Shown here piece by piece: positions 1 to 8,004 of a stretch of 47,801 nucleotides of DNA. The stretch spans positions 1-47,801 of the forward strand of contig NZ_MAQW01000023.1 in the NCBI RefSeq assembly GCF_001682855.1, written 5' to 3'. A program made the translations under genes and the position numbers. How positions within the stretch are numbered: position 1 is the stretch's first letter; each line of letters opens with the position of its first letter. This stretch comes from Bacillus sp. FJAT-27264. GTDB taxonomy: Bacteria; Bacillota; Bacilli; Paenibacillales; Paenibacillaceae. The notes under the pieces are model-generated. The model was not told where the DNA came from. It ran no database searches and saw only the letters and a list, made by a program, of their open reading frames with translations.

Positions 1-21
1 GTTCGAGTCCTCTCTACCGCA
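1..21 (+). tRNA. 3' end of a tRNA gene (partial)
   Basis: The window opens inside a tRNA. A T-loop (TTCGAGT) is followed by the 3' T-stem half CCTCT, a seven-base acceptor strand CTACCGC and a discriminator A. No CCA is encoded. The body and anticodon lie upstream of the window, so the isotype cannot be read. The terminator that follows within 20 bases supports this as the last gene of its transcript. Confidence 0.8.
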
Positions 22-38
22 TACTGTAAAATCAAGAA

Positions 39-63
39 AGTCTCGCTTAGCGAGGCTTTTTTT
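39..63 (+). terminator. Intrinsic terminator after tRNA
   Basis: An 8-bp stem AGTCTCGC / GCGAGGCT with a 3-base loop is followed directly by seven T residues. It ends the tRNA transcript before the DUF1304 gene. Confidence 0.9.
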
Positions 64-101
64 GTTATTATCAGGTAGCATAAATTTGGAGGTGCGAAGT
101 T

Positions 102-464
102 ATGATCATAAGTACGATTCTGGTGGGCCTGGTTGCGGTTATACATATTTATATTTTGTATCTGGAATGTTTCCTGTGGGCTACACCCAAGGGGATGAAG
201 GCTTTCGGTCTGACAGAGCAGGATGCTAAGGCTACGAAATCGCTGGCGTTCAACCAGGGCTTCTACAACGGGTTTTTGGCCGCCGGTTTAATCTGGGGTC
301 TACTGTATCCAGGGGACGACGTCGGACGTCATATTCAATTGTTCTTCTTGGCTTGTGTGCTAATTGCCGGGATTGTCGGCAGCCTTACAGCCAAGAAATC
401 GATCCTGTACGTGCAGGCATTGCCGGCATTGCTCGGGATCATAGCTGTTCTTTTCCAATGGTAA
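102..464 (+). CDS. DUF1304 family membrane protein
   Basis: A 120-residue integral membrane protein. The first segment starts at the N-terminus (about residues 3-25), and three more hydrophobic stretches follow at about 52-66, 75-95 and 100-118. The pattern IHIYILYLECFLW with a following Asn-Gln-Gly-(Phe/Tyr)-Tyr-Asn-Gly motif (NQGFYNGF, about residues 51-58) is typical of the DUF1304 family of small four-helix proteins, and the length matches the family. The biochemical role of the family is not known to me. The ATG has a GGAGGTG ribosome binding site at a suitable distance. It appears monocistronic, between the tRNA terminator and a bidirectional terminator. Confidence 0.85.
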   Translation: MIISTILVGLVAVIHIYILYLECFLWATPKGMKAFGLTEQDAKATKSLAFNQGFYNGFLAAGLIWGLLYPGDDVGRHIQLFFLACVLIAGIVGSLTAKKSILYVQALPALLGIIAVLFQW

Positions 465-490
465 TTTAAACTTAGGAAACGGCTTATCTA

Positions 491-548
491 AAAAAAGGAT
501 ACTCCTCCATCGCAGTATAAAGCTGCTGTGGGGTGAGTATCCTTTTTT
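491..548. terminator. Bidirectional intrinsic terminator
   Basis: A long inverted repeat (AAAAAAGGATACTC / GAGTATCCTTTTTT) lies between the convergent DUF1304 and glutathione peroxidase genes. The A-run and T-run flanks give a U-tract on either strand, so it can end both transcripts. Confidence 0.9.
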
Positions 549-564
549 GCTATCCGAAAAACTG

Positions 565-1044
565 CTATTTGAGCAACTGATTGATTTCTGCTTCGATCTG
601 GTCTGGGGTTGTTTTTGGGGCAAACCGTTTCAGGACTCGGCCATCCTGGTCTACAAGAAATTTGGTGAAGTTCCACTTGATGCTCTTGGACCCAAGTACG
701 CCTGGCGCTTCCTCCGACAAATATTTGAACAATGGATGCGCATTACTCCCATTTACATCGATCTTCTCGTACATGGGGAAGCTCACGCCATAATTGATTT
801 CGCAGAATTCAGCAATTTCCTCGCTCTCGCCTGGCTCCTGTCCGGCAAACTGGTTGCTCGGGAACCCCAATATCTCAAATCCACGATCTTTGAATTTTTC
901 GTACACTTCCTGGAGACCTTTATACTGGGGGGTAAGACCACACTTGCTGGCTGTATTCACGACGAGCAGGACCTTGCCTTTGTACTTGGAAAGAGATTCT
1001 TCTTCTCCGCGCAGGGTTTGGGCTTCGAAATCATAAATGCTCAT
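565..1044 (-). CDS. bsaA: Glutathione peroxidase family thiol peroxidase
   Basis: A 159-residue thioredoxin-fold peroxidase that reduces hydrogen peroxide and organic hydroperoxides in the cytoplasm. The peroxidatic residue is Cys35 in [12 protein letters not shown] (cysteine rather than selenocysteine). The other catalytic-tetrad residues are visible as Gln69 in NQFAGQEPG and Trp124-Asn125 in KWNFTKF. The length is normal for bacterial enzymes. As usual in bacteria it probably uses thioredoxin or bacillithiol rather than glutathione (family knowledge, not visible here). The ATG follows GGAGGCG. It is divergent from ohr, and its promoter overlaps a sequence like the OhrR operator, which suggests induction by organic peroxides. 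Confidence 0.95.
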   Translation of the reverse strand: MSIYDFEAQTLRGEEESLSKYKGKVLLVVNTASKCGLTPQYKGLQEVYEKFKDRGFEILGFPSNQFAGQEPGESEEIAEFCEINYGVSFPMYEKIDVNGSNAHPLFKYLSEEAPGVLGSKSIKWNFTKFLVDQDGRVLKRFAPKTTPDQIEAEINQLLK

Positions 1045-1082
1045 GGATAACGCCTCCTAATTTTTAAACCTATAAATATTTA

Positions 1083-1120
1083 TGTCAATTTAATTGTACA
1101 CTATTTATATTCAGAGTCAA
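1083..1120 (-). promoter_or_regulatory. Promoter of peroxidase gene overlapped by OhrR-like operator
   Basis: Read on the minus strand, TTGACT (1115-1120) and TACAAT (1093-1098), 16 bp apart, form a sigmaA-type promoter for the peroxidase. The -10 box is the left end of TACAATTAAATTGaca (1085-1098), an inverted repeat that closely resembles half of the known Bacillus OhrR operator (repeated TACAATTAAATTGTA). No ohrR gene lies in the window. The match was made by eye from memory of the operator. Confidence 0.6.
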
Positions 1121-1227
1121 ATGTTGATGGCAAGCATTCTGTGACAAATGGTTTCAAATTATGCTCATTGTTTAAAGTTAGGGTGTAAGGTTGCACCAAA
1201 TACAGCGGTTAAAGGAGAAGATGACTG

Positions 1228-1647
1228 ATGAAAGCACTGTATACAGCAACAGCAACAGTACATGGCGGACGGGAAGGCTCGTTCGAATCCTCTGACGGCG
1301 CGCTGAAACACAATTTGAGTATGCCCAAAGAATTGGGTGGTCCCGGTGGTACGGGCACCAATCCGGAGCAATTGTTCGCGGCAGGCTACGGCGCCTGTTA
1401 CGAGAGTGCCTTGGCGAATATCGCTCGGAAGGAAGGCATCAAGCTTCAGGAGGTGGAAGTGACCTCCAATGTAATGATTGGCAAGGATGACAGTGACGGC
1501 GGCTTCAAGCTGGCTGTTCGTCTGGACGTGAAGATCCCGGGTATCGATAAGGCTCAGGCGGAGGATCTGGCGAAAAAAGCCCATGACTTCTGTCCGTATT
1601 CCAAAGCTACCAGAGGTAATATTGAAGTGGAATTGAATGTGATATAA
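1228..1647 (+). CDS. ohr: Organic hydroperoxide resistance protein Ohr
   Basis: A 139-residue protein of the Ohr/OsmC family, a cytoplasmic thiol peroxidase that reduces organic hydroperoxides, usually with lipoyl proteins as reductant. The two active-site cysteines are Cys57 in GYGACYESAL and Cys122 in DFCPYSKATRGN. The catalytic Arg of the family is probably Arg15 in the N-terminal VHGGREG. The signature GGPGGTGTNPEQLFAAGY is intact. The ATG has AAAGGAGA 10 bp upstream. It is divergent from the peroxidase gene, with the OhrR-like site in the shared region; no ohr promoter could be picked out with confidence. Confidence 0.95.
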   Translation: MKALYTATATVHGGREGSFESSDGALKHNLSMPKELGGPGGTGTNPEQLFAAGYGACYESALANIARKEGIKLQEVEVTSNVMIGKDDSDGGFKLAVRLDVKIPGIDKAQAEDLAKKAHDFCPYSKATRGNIEVELNVI

Positions 1648-1689
1648 AACATAGAGCGCAGCGTTATGAATATAGCCTATGCGCAGGTA

Positions 1690-1718
1690 AGGCCCGGCTT
1701 GCACAGCGGGTCTTTTTT
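1690..1718 (+). terminator. Intrinsic terminator of ohr
   Basis: A 7-bp stem AGGCCCG / CGGGTCT with a 10-base loop is followed by a run of six T residues. Confidence 0.85.
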
Positions 1719-1911
1719 ACTATTTTCTAAGATGAGGGTGAAGTGTGATTTTTATGGCAATCCTAACTAAATAGGGATTATAGACAGTAAAAGAGATCCA
1801 GCAGTGCGTACTTTGGTTGACATCCCCCTTAAAATTCTTTAATATGTCTAAGTATCTGAATATGTCGCGTGTGCAAATAACCAACAAAAATTTAAATAAT
1901 GGGTGATGAAG

Positions 1912-2193
1912 ATGTCTTACAGACCGAATATTACGAATGTGACCAAGGCCAGCAGCAATGATAAGGAAGGATTGTACGAGTTCATTATCAAGCTTGCTGA
2001 CGGAACGGAGTGCCGCGCGTTTTATCATCGGTTTCCGGAATGGAAAATGACGAACATCAGCCGCCTGTTGAAAACGCCATGTCCAATTTGTCGCAAAGAT
2101 TTCATCTGCAAATGTATGGATGCATTTACTGCTGATTTCGAAGAGCAAATGATTGGCGATAATCAGTGGATTGAGAAGGCCATTGCTGAATAA
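1912..2193 (+). CDS. Small cysteine-rich cytoplasmic protein of unknown function
   Basis: A 93-residue protein with no signal peptide or membrane segment. The central CPICRKDFICKC has four cysteines in Cys-x2-Cys-x5-Cys-x-Cys spacing, which could bind a metal such as zinc. I do not recognise a named family. In-frame GTG (1903) and ATG (1906) codons lie upstream, but GGGTGA at 1901-1906 is placed correctly only for the ATG at 1912, so that start was chosen. It is followed within 25 bp by a terminator, so it is probably monocistronic. The 190 bp before it show nothing convincing. Confidence 0.7.
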   Translation: MSYRPNITNVTKASSNDKEGLYEFIIKLADGTECRAFYHRFPEWKMTNISRLLKTPCPICRKDFICKCMDAFTADFEEQMIGDNQWIEKAIAE

Positions 2194-2216
2194 TTAAATG
2201 AACGGAACTTAGATGG

Positions 2217-2240
2217 CGCGGAAGCTTTTTCCGCGTTTTT
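2217..2240 (+). terminator. Intrinsic terminator
   Basis: A perfect 7-bp stem CGCGGAA / TTCCGCG with a 5-base loop is followed by five T residues. It ends the small cysteine-rich gene and also shows that an upstream in-frame ATG at 2213 is not the start of the next gene. Confidence 0.88.
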
Positions 2241-2293
2241 GTTTGCTTTTTAACAGAATTTATTGGAAAAAATGGGGGAGAGGTGCGTGGATT

Positions 2294-2749
2294 ATGGGTG
2301 AGCAAGAGAATTCTGTAGGTCGGCCTGCGACAAAGTTGACTGATGCAAGGCTGCACGACAAATCGGTGGTACTTATGGATGGTGTATGCCATCTCTGCCA
2401 GGGACTGGTCCGCTTTATTATTCCTCGTGATCCGAAATCGAGATTTGTATTCGCTCCCCTGCAAAGTGAAATCGCTGCTCAGCTGCTCCGTGATGGAGGC
2501 CTTGAACCAGGGAAGTTGGATACCGTCGTGCTGGTAGAGAACGGGAAGTGTTATACAGAGTCAGCTGCGGCGCTACGGATTGCTCGTGGGCTCCGCTTTC
2601 CATGGCCGCTAGCTTACGTGTTCACCCTGGTGCCGAGACCTTTGCGCGATATGATTTATCGTTATGTAGCACGCAATCGCTACCGCTGGTTCGGACGTGA
2701 TGAGCAGTGTCTGCTCCCGACGCCGGAGATTCGAAAGAGATTTCTGTAA
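2294..2749 (+). CDS. DCC family thiol-disulfide oxidoreductase-like protein (DUF393)
   Basis: About 151 residues. The family motif DGVCHLC (the Asp-x-x-Cys-x-x-Cys that names the DCC family) lies near residue 28 from this start. The conserved hydrophobic core, a CYTESAAAL segment and a C-terminal NRYRWFGRDEQCLLP complete the family pattern, like Bacillus YuxK. The two motif cysteines suggest thiol redox chemistry, but the substrate is unknown. An in-frame ATG at 2213 sits inside a terminator; GGGGGAG at about 2275 and the ATG at 2294 make the better start. Confidence 0.85.
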   Translation: MGEQENSVGRPATKLTDARLHDKSVVLMDGVCHLCQGLVRFIIPRDPKSRFVFAPLQSEIAAQLLRDGGLEPGKLDTVVLVENGKCYTESAAALRIARGLRFPWPLAYVFTLVPRPLRDMIYRYVARNRYRWFGRDEQCLLPTPEIRKRFL

Positions 2750-2769
2750 CTGATTTGTGAAAAAAAGGA

Positions 2770-2798
2770 TTGCCGCCTGTTTATATATATGCTACTAT
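2770..2798 (+). promoter_or_regulatory. Candidate sigmaA promoter upstream of Tad locus 1
   Basis: TTGCCG (2770-2775) and TACTAT (2793-2798) are 17 bp apart in an AT-rich spacer. It is the only convincing promoter-like sequence before the Tad operon, but a terminator stands between it and tadZ. Confidence 0.5.
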
Positions 2799-2824
2799 AG
2801 CTGTAAATTAAAGGATAGTAACGG

Positions 2825-2872
2825 AAGCACCGTTCATTAACCGTATTTCACGGTTTTTGGCGGTGCTTTTTT
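2825..2872 (+). terminator. Intrinsic terminator or attenuator in the leader of Tad locus 1
   Basis: An 8-bp outer stem AAGCACCG / CGGTGCTT encloses a second stem AACCGT / ACGGTT and is followed by six T residues. It lies about 25 bp downstream of a promoter-like sequence and 33 bp before tadZ. It may end the DCC gene transcript, or act as an attenuator of the Tad operon. Confidence 0.75.
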
Positions 2873-2905
2873 GCTGTCTTTTTTTAGAGAAAGGAGAGTG
2901 ATGGC

Positions 2906-4081
2906 ATGGCGGCAAGGATTGTGCTGGCCGTGCGGGAGAGTCAATACATCGAACCGTTACTGCATTATCTTCATCATAGCCGGTATAGCGATCTACTGCG
3001 GATTACGGCGTTCAGTCGGATTGAGGCTTTTGCAGAATTTATACAGGGTGATGAGGTGCCAGACGCTGTTGTCGGGGATGCGGCCTTCATTGAAGCCTGG
3101 CTGGTCAGCGGACGAAGCACTGTGCGGTGGGCGGTTCTGAGTGAAGATGGAGGACCTGGAAGCTATCATGGGACCAGTAATAAAAGTTTAGCCGGCGGGG
3201 AAGTCATTGCCAAGTACCAGTCGTTACCTTCCTTGCTGGAATCAATACTGCAATTATGCGATGTCAGGCGTTCAGACATGTCGTTGTCGGCCAAAGAAGA
3301 AACTTTGCTGCTAGGTGTGGTTTCCTGCAGTGGCAGCAGCGGAAAGACGACGATTGCCCTGAATATGGCGAAAGCGCTGGGAGAACAGGGTTTGTCAGTA
3401 TTTTATCTCAATTTGGAAAGTGTGGACAGCAGTGGTATGATCCTTCGCCCGCCGCAAGGGAATGTTCCTGGGTTGGAAAGGCTGCTCTATGATCTTCAGG
3501 CTGGCCGGAACAATGAAGAAGCAGGAACACCAGAACTCAGGCGTTATGTCATCCGACACGAAGAACTACAGAGCGATGCGTTCAGACCTGTGGGCAATCT
3601 CAAAGAAATGCTCCAGATGACTTCACAAGATACATTAGACTTGCTAGAACTGCTCACGGCTACTCGTAGCTATGATGTTGTTATCATCGATACCGGGAGC
3701 ATAGAAGAGGAGCGGGCCAAGGCGGTGCTACAGCGATGCAGTATTCTGCTCTGGGTGATGCGGGGTGATGATCTGAGTATACATAAGACGGCCAGATGGC
3801 TGTCGCATTGCAGTGCACCTCATTCCGGTCTGCCGCCGGGTATTCTTGAGAAGAGCCGGTTTGTCATGAACTTTGGGTCGGATGACATTGAAGTAGGGGG
3901 ATTGCCGGAAGGGTTGAGTGTGGATGGGATACTTCCTTATATTCCGTCTTGGTCATTGCGGCACCGTGAGGAACTGTATCTCAATTCTCCCCAATTTCAG
4001 CAAGCGGTTATTGAACTGTGCCGGGTGATCATAGAGCCTTCTCTGCCGCGGGTCTTTACTGGGAACACCGGTTATGAATGA
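2906..4081 (+). CDS. tadZ: TadZ/CpaE-like pilus localisation ATPase
   Basis: A 391-residue protein of the ParA/MinD superfamily that in Tad systems places the pilus machine at the cell pole or site of assembly. Residues about 1-120 are a divergent receiver-like domain, as in TadZ and CpaE. The P-loop is SCSGSSGKTTIALNMA (about 140-155), with the GKT lysine at Lys147, and a Walker B-type strand YDVVIIDTGS lies near residue 260. AAGGAG at 2891 supports the ATG at 2906 over the overlapping ATG at 2901. It is the first gene of the locus and overlaps tadA by 8 bp. Confidence 0.85.
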   Translation: MAARIVLAVRESQYIEPLLHYLHHSRYSDLLRITAFSRIEAFAEFIQGDEVPDAVVGDAAFIEAWLVSGRSTVRWAVLSEDGGPGSYHGTSNKSLAGGEVIAKYQSLPSLLESILQLCDVRRSDMSLSAKEETLLLGVVSCSGSSGKTTIALNMAKALGEQGLSVFYLNLESVDSSGMILRPPQGNVPGLERLLYDLQAGRNNEEAGTPELRRYVIRHEELQSDAFRPVGNLKEMLQMTSQDTLDLLELLTATRSYDVVIIDTGSIEEERAKAVLQRCSILLWVMRGDDLSIHKTARWLSHCSAPHSGLPPGILEKSRFVMNFGSDDIEVGGLPEGLSVDGILPYIPSWSLRHREELYLNSPQFQQAVIELCRVIIEPSLPRVFTGNTGYE

Positions 4082-5342
4082 GGAGATGTTCAGGGCGCTG
4101 CGCGGTGATATCCGGGCCGGACTCGATGTTACTTCATCTGTTGGGAATCGAGAGCTTACAGCCTATATTGAGCAGACCATTCTGGAGCGGGAGAGTCTTC
4201 GCTACTTAACGGCGCAGGAAAAGCATGAACTGGTGAAGCGGCTATTCGATTCCTTCCGCGGTCTGGATGTACTTCAGCCCCTGGTAGATAATCCGGCGAT
4301 TACGGAAATTATGATCAACAGCCACAATGATATTTTTATAGAAGAAGAGGGGGTTATCCGCCGCCTGCCGCTGGCTTTTGAATCCGGCAGCAGACTGGAG
4401 GATATTATCCAGAGTATCGTCTCCGGCGTGAACCGGGTGGTCAATGATTCTTCTCCAATTGTGGATGCAAGACTCAAGGATGGTTCCCGCGTCAATATTG
4501 TTCTGCCACCGGTTGCCTTGAAAGGTCCGGCGATGACCATCCGCAAATTTCCGGAAAAGCCTATGACCATGAACGAACTGGTCCGGCGCGAGTCGCTCAG
4601 TGAAGAAGCGGCGGAGCTGCTACAGACTTTGGTTGAGGCCAAATACAACATTTTTATCAGCGGAGGAACAGGTTCGGGTAAAACCACATTCCTGAATGCA
4701 TTATCTCAATTCATCCCCTCGCAGGAGCGTGTCATTACGATTGAGGATTCAGCGGAATTACAGATCGTCACCGTTCCGAATCTAGTATCTCTGGAGACGC
4801 GAAATGCCAACACGGAAGGCAAGGGCGAGATTACCATCCGCGATCTGATCCGTTCTTCACTGCGAATGCGGCCGAACCGGATTGTCGTTGGCGAGGTACG
4901 GGGAGCGGAATGCTTGGATATGCTGCAAGCGATGAATACTGGCCACGACGGAAGCTTGTCCACGGGACATTCAAACAGCGCCCGCGATATGGTTAGCCGG
5001 ATGGAAACTATGGTGCTAAGCGCGGCGGAACTGCCAGTTACAGTGGTCCGGCAGCAGATCAGTTCAGCGATTGATATCTTCGTGCATCTCTCCCGGTTAC
5101 GTGACCGTTCCCGCCGGGTGATGGAAATCTGTGAGGTCGGCGGATTAGAGAATGGGGAGGTACAGCTCAATCGACTCTATGAATTCCGGGAAACGGGAGA
5201 GCGTGACGGCCGTGTTCAGGGAGGTCTGACTGCCTGTGGCAATGCACTTATGCACACCGGCAAGCTAAGAATGTCGGGTATCGCTACGCATCCGCTATCG
5301 AAGTATGCCGAGGAGACAAGGGAGGGGGGAGAAAGGATTTGA
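4074..5342 (+). CDS. tadA: Tad pilus assembly ATPase TadA/CpaF
   Basis: A 422-residue secretion ATPase of the type II/IV family that powers pilus assembly from the cytoplasmic face of the membrane. The N-terminal domain carries the CpaF pattern (LVDNPAITEIMINSHNDIFIEE, in the region of residues 70-91). Walker A is GGTGSGKT (197-204), the Asp box is ITIEDSAELQ, Walker B is NRIVVGEVRGAECLDML, and the His box is TGHDGSLSTGHSNS. All motifs are intact. The start overlaps tadZ and the stop overlaps tadB by 4 bp, indicating translational coupling. Confidence 0.95.
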   Translation: MNEEMFRALRGDIRAGLDVTSSVGNRELTAYIEQTILERESLRYLTAQEKHELVKRLFDSFRGLDVLQPLVDNPAITEIMINSHNDIFIEEEGVIRRLPLAFESGSRLEDIIQSIVSGVNRVVNDSSPIVDARLKDGSRVNIVLPPVALKGPAMTIRKFPEKPMTMNELVRRESLSEEAAELLQTLVEAKYNIFISGGTGSGKTTFLNALSQFIPSQERVITIEDSAELQIVTVPNLVSLETRNANTEGKGEITIRDLIRSSLRMRPNRIVVGEVRGAECLDMLQAMNTGHDGSLSTGHSNSARDMVSRMETMVLSAAELPVTVVRQQISSAIDIFVHLSRLRDRSRRVMEICEVGGLENGEVQLNRLYEFRETGERDGRVQGGLTACGNALMHTGKLRMSGIATHPLSKYAEETREGGERI

Positions 5343-6157
5343 TTCAGAGCGGGAATTTCAAGCAGGATCTTGTCAAGGTGCAAACCGGGAAGTCAAGTGT
5401 CGGGGGGAGGACAGGCCTGCCGGATTACAAGGTCTACATCTTATCTTCTAGGCAAAAGAGTGTGGCGATGATTATCGGGAGCTTGCTCCTGTACGGAGTC
5501 GGCTATCTCTTTTATCATCATTTGCTCATAGCGCTGCTGCTGGTACCGGGCGGAGTCTATGCTCCACGGCTGCTGCGGGATTATTTGCATAACCGTCGCC
5601 GGATGGGGCTCACGCTACAGTTCAAGCAGACACTGTTCTCATTATCCTCTTCCCTATCGGCAGGCCGCTCTGTAGAGAATGCTTTCCGGGAAGCGGTGCA
5701 AGATTTGCACATGCTTGATCCCGAAGGAGGCGGCGATATGATTGCCGAGCTGAACATTATCTGCGCGCGTATGGAGAATGGACAGCCGGTGGAAGAGGCG
5801 CTGCATGATTTTAGTGCACGGGCAGGCTTGGAGGATGTTGAACGATTCGCTGATGTGTTCACGGTATGCAAGCGGACAGGTGGTGATCTGGTGGAGGTGG
5901 TGCGCCGTACCTCGACAGTCATTGGAGAGAAGTTGGATATCCAGCAGGATATTGCCGTCAGCATTGCTCAGAAGAAATTCGAGGCTAAGGCTCTGCTGAT
6001 CTCTCCGCTGGCCATGATTATGTTCATGAGTCTGACGGCTGGTGACTATATGCAGCCGATGTATACCGGGCTAGGGATGGTTATATCTACATTGGCATTG
6101 GCGGGATTGTTTCTATGCTATTTATGGACTTCCAAGATAATGAATATCCCGCTGTGA
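5339..6157 (+). CDS. tadB: Tad membrane platform protein TadB
   Basis: A 272-residue GspF/T2SSF-type inner membrane protein that forms the platform on which TadA acts. Two hydrophobic helices lie at about 40-85, the cytoplasmic T2SSF domain (LKQTLFSLSSSLSAGRSVENAF onwards, split across residues 95-205) follows, and two more helices lie at the C-terminus. The start is TTG at 5339, overlapping the tadA stop; GGAGGGGGG lies 9 bp upstream. It pairs with tadC just downstream, as in all Tad loci. Confidence 0.88.
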   Translation: MIQSGNFKQDLVKVQTGKSSVGGRTGLPDYKVYILSSRQKSVAMIIGSLLLYGVGYLFYHHLLIALLLVPGGVYAPRLLRDYLHNRRRMGLTLQFKQTLFSLSSSLSAGRSVENAFREAVQDLHMLDPEGGGDMIAELNIICARMENGQPVEEALHDFSARAGLEDVERFADVFTVCKRTGGDLVEVVRRTSTVIGEKLDIQQDIAVSIAQKKFEAKALLISPLAMIMFMSLTAGDYMQPMYTGLGMVISTLALAGLFLCYLWTSKIMNIPL

Positions 6158-6164
6158 AGGATGG

Positions 6165-7043
6165 ATGAGGATGAGATTGGTTTCTGGTGTGGCCTTGCTT
6201 CTATTGATCGTGTTCTGGTGTGTCTTTCGTGTGCAAAGTGGCAACCGATATGCCGGATTGCGCACGTTGCCCATGGAGGGACTGAGGCTGAGACGGCTTG
6301 GCGAACCGATGATGCTGTTGATAGAGAGGCTTGGCACCGGTAGTCGTTTTCCGTTGGTAATGTTCAAAATTCAGCGTTCTCTTCAGCGGATTGAGGGTAC
6401 CCGATACAGTGCAGAGCGAACACTGCTCTTTGCGGGAGAAATGCTCAGCTATAGCTGGCTGCTGTTAGTAAGTGGGAGCGCACTGACGCTTATAACTGGG
6501 GAACAGACGGGGATTGTACTGGGCTCTTTGTTGGCGCTTGTATTGCCGGTTGCTCTAGCGAGTGATTTGCATAAAAAGGTGCGATTGCGGGAGCAGAATA
6601 TTTTGCTGGAGCTGCCTGAGCTGCTGAATAGCATGGTACTGCTGGTCGGCGCCGGTGAGACCGTGCAGCGGGCGATTCAACGTTGTGTGGAGAGCCGCAA
6701 AGGAAATACGAAGCACCCGTTATATAAAGAGTTAGTAGCTATGACAGGGGAATGGGAGAGCGGCTATTCCTTTCAGCAGTCGCTTGAGAACTTTAGCAAA
6801 CGCTGTGCCGTGCAGGAGGTGTCACTATTCACCACGACCGTATTACTGAACTACCGGAGGGGTGGGAGTGATTTTGTGTTGGCGCTCCGCGACCTGTCAC
6901 GAATGCTGTGGGATAAGCGGAAGGCGGTCAGCCGGACACGCGGGGAGCAGGCTTCCTCGAAGCTGGTTTTTCCGATGGTAGTGATCTTTTTAATCGTTAT
7001 TGTGCTAGTGGGAACACCGGCGATCATGATGCTCAAAATGTAG
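6165..7043 (+). CDS. tadC: Tad membrane platform protein TadC
   Basis: A 292-residue partner of TadB with the same T2SSF-like fold. There is an N-terminal helix (about 4-20), a helix pair at about 85-125, a soluble T2SSF domain with LLELPELLNSMVLLVGAGET (about 145-165), and a C-terminal helix ending in VVIFLIVIVLVGTPAIMML. An ATG at 6171 in the same frame is an alternative start; AAGG at 6157-6160 precedes both. A single base pair of logic separates it from tadB (stop 6157), so the two are co-translated in practice. Confidence 0.86.
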   Translation: MRMRLVSGVALLLLIVFWCVFRVQSGNRYAGLRTLPMEGLRLRRLGEPMMLLIERLGTGSRFPLVMFKIQRSLQRIEGTRYSAERTLLFAGEMLSYSWLLLVSGSALTLITGEQTGIVLGSLLALVLPVALASDLHKKVRLREQNILLELPELLNSMVLLVGAGETVQRAIQRCVESRKGNTKHPLYKELVAMTGEWESGYSFQQSLENFSKRCAVQEVSLFTTTVLLNYRRGGSDFVLALRDLSRMLWDKRKAVSRTRGEQASSKLVFPMVVIFLIVIVLVGTPAIMMLKM

Positions 7044-7057
7044 AGGAGGAAGATGAA

Positions 7058-7243
7058 ATGTCGTTGATTATGGGGAAGATGAAAAGCTTTTGGAAGGACG
7101 AGGGAGGGCTTGGCACCTTGGAGATGATTTTGATTATTGCGGTATTGATTGCTGTGGTATTGGTGTTTAGAAAAGAAATTGTAGAGGTTGTGAAGTCGTT
7201 GATCAGTACAGCCGGCAAGAAGAGTCAGGAAGTATTTGATTGA
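7058..7243 (+). CDS. flp: Flp1-like type IVb pilin
   Basis: A 61-residue pilin, probably the major subunit of Tad locus 1. It has a short basic leader, then Gly17 followed by LGTLE, placing Glu22 at position +5 after a predicted prepilin peptidase cut. A hydrophobic helix (about 23-39) and a short amphipathic tail follow. The segment GTLEMILIIAVLIAVVLVFR is typical of the Flp1-like pilins of Firmicutes. The ATG has GAGGAGGA 7 bp upstream; an overlapping ATG at 7053 hits a stop at once. The end overlaps the next start (TGATG). Confidence 0.9.
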   Translation: MSLIMGKMKSFWKDEGGLGTLEMILIIAVLIAVVLVFRKEIVEVVKSLISTAGKKSQEVFD

Positions 7244-7911
7244 TGTTGCTCAGGGATGACCGCGGAAGCTTCACCATCGAGGCTTCCCTCCTGCTACCCA
7301 TCATTATGTTCATTACAATGCTGCTTCTGTTTTTCGGCCTGTACAGTTATCAGAAAACGATGTTGCTGCAGGTTGCGTCGGCTTCCACTGAACGCTCGGC
7401 TTTTAATTGGGACAATAGCCATAAAGAGAAGACTGGAGCAGTTGCTGCCGGTGAATATGATTCGTTGTATTGGCGTATCGGGGAAGACAGTTTGCTTGCA
7501 TCGTTATTTGGTGGTGAGGGGGAAAGTGGTGGTACGCAGATTGAGCTTCCGTGGGCAAACGAAGATACAGTTCTGCTGCCAGCCCTTAAGTTGGCTAATG
7601 CTTCCCGCATGATCCCAGCCAATATGCCAGGGGAGATGGGCTATAAATATGGCTTTACTGGGCGTAAAGTGAGCCTGAATCTAAAGCGTCTGCTCCACTT
7701 GCCAGTGTTGGACGATGTGTTATCGGACGGTGCCAGTCCAAGTATACAAGCCACATCTGTCGTATCTGAACCAGCCGAGTTTATTCGAACTGTAGACCTG
7801 ATGCGTTATTACGGCGCCAAGTTTAAAGGTCGTCAAGGAAGTGGGGAGACCCAGCCGCCTATGAACAAGCAGGATGCCTCCGAAATGATGATGAAGCTTG
7901 GCAAAAAGTGA
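7243..7911 (+). CDS. tadE: TadE-like minor pseudopilin
   Basis: About 222 residues. The N-terminus RGSFTIEASLLLP is a prepilin-type site (Gly8, Glu13 at +5) followed by a hydrophobic helix to about residue 33. The rest is an extracytoplasmic domain without a recognisable fold. TadE-like proteins are minor pilins processed by the Tad prepilin peptidase. The ATG at 7243 is joined to the flp stop (TGATG), which points to translational coupling; a TTG one codon upstream is possible but less likely. Confidence 0.82.
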   Translation: MLLRDDRGSFTIEASLLLPIIMFITMLLLFFGLYSYQKTMLLQVASASTERSAFNWDNSHKEKTGAVAAGEYDSLYWRIGEDSLLASLFGGEGESGGTQIELPWANEDTVLLPALKLANASRMIPANMPGEMGYKYGFTGRKVSLNLKRLLHLPVLDDVLSDGASPSIQATSVVSEPAEFIRTVDLMRYYGAKFKGRQGSGETQPPMNKQDASEMMMKLGKK

Positions 7912-8004
7912 GACTGAGCAATCATATTGAGGTTCTGTGACGAGAATGGGCTGGGGCTGAATCTGGAACCGGAGAATAGTAGTCATGAAGAAAGGAAGAC
8001 ACGG

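Noticed and set aside
2213..2293. Upstream in-frame start for the DCC family protein
   Set aside because: The ATG at 2213 lies in the stem region of an intrinsic terminator, and the DNA up to 2293 lacks family similarity.
2800..2905. Cyclic-di-GMP riboswitch before the Tad operon
   Set aside because: The leader is too short and lacks the conserved riboswitch core motifs; only a terminator-type double hairpin is seen.
7927..8004. TTG start 26 codons upstream in the TadG-like gene
   Set aside because: No ribosome binding site and a polar sequence before the basic n-region; AAAGGA at 7991 supports the ATG at 8005.
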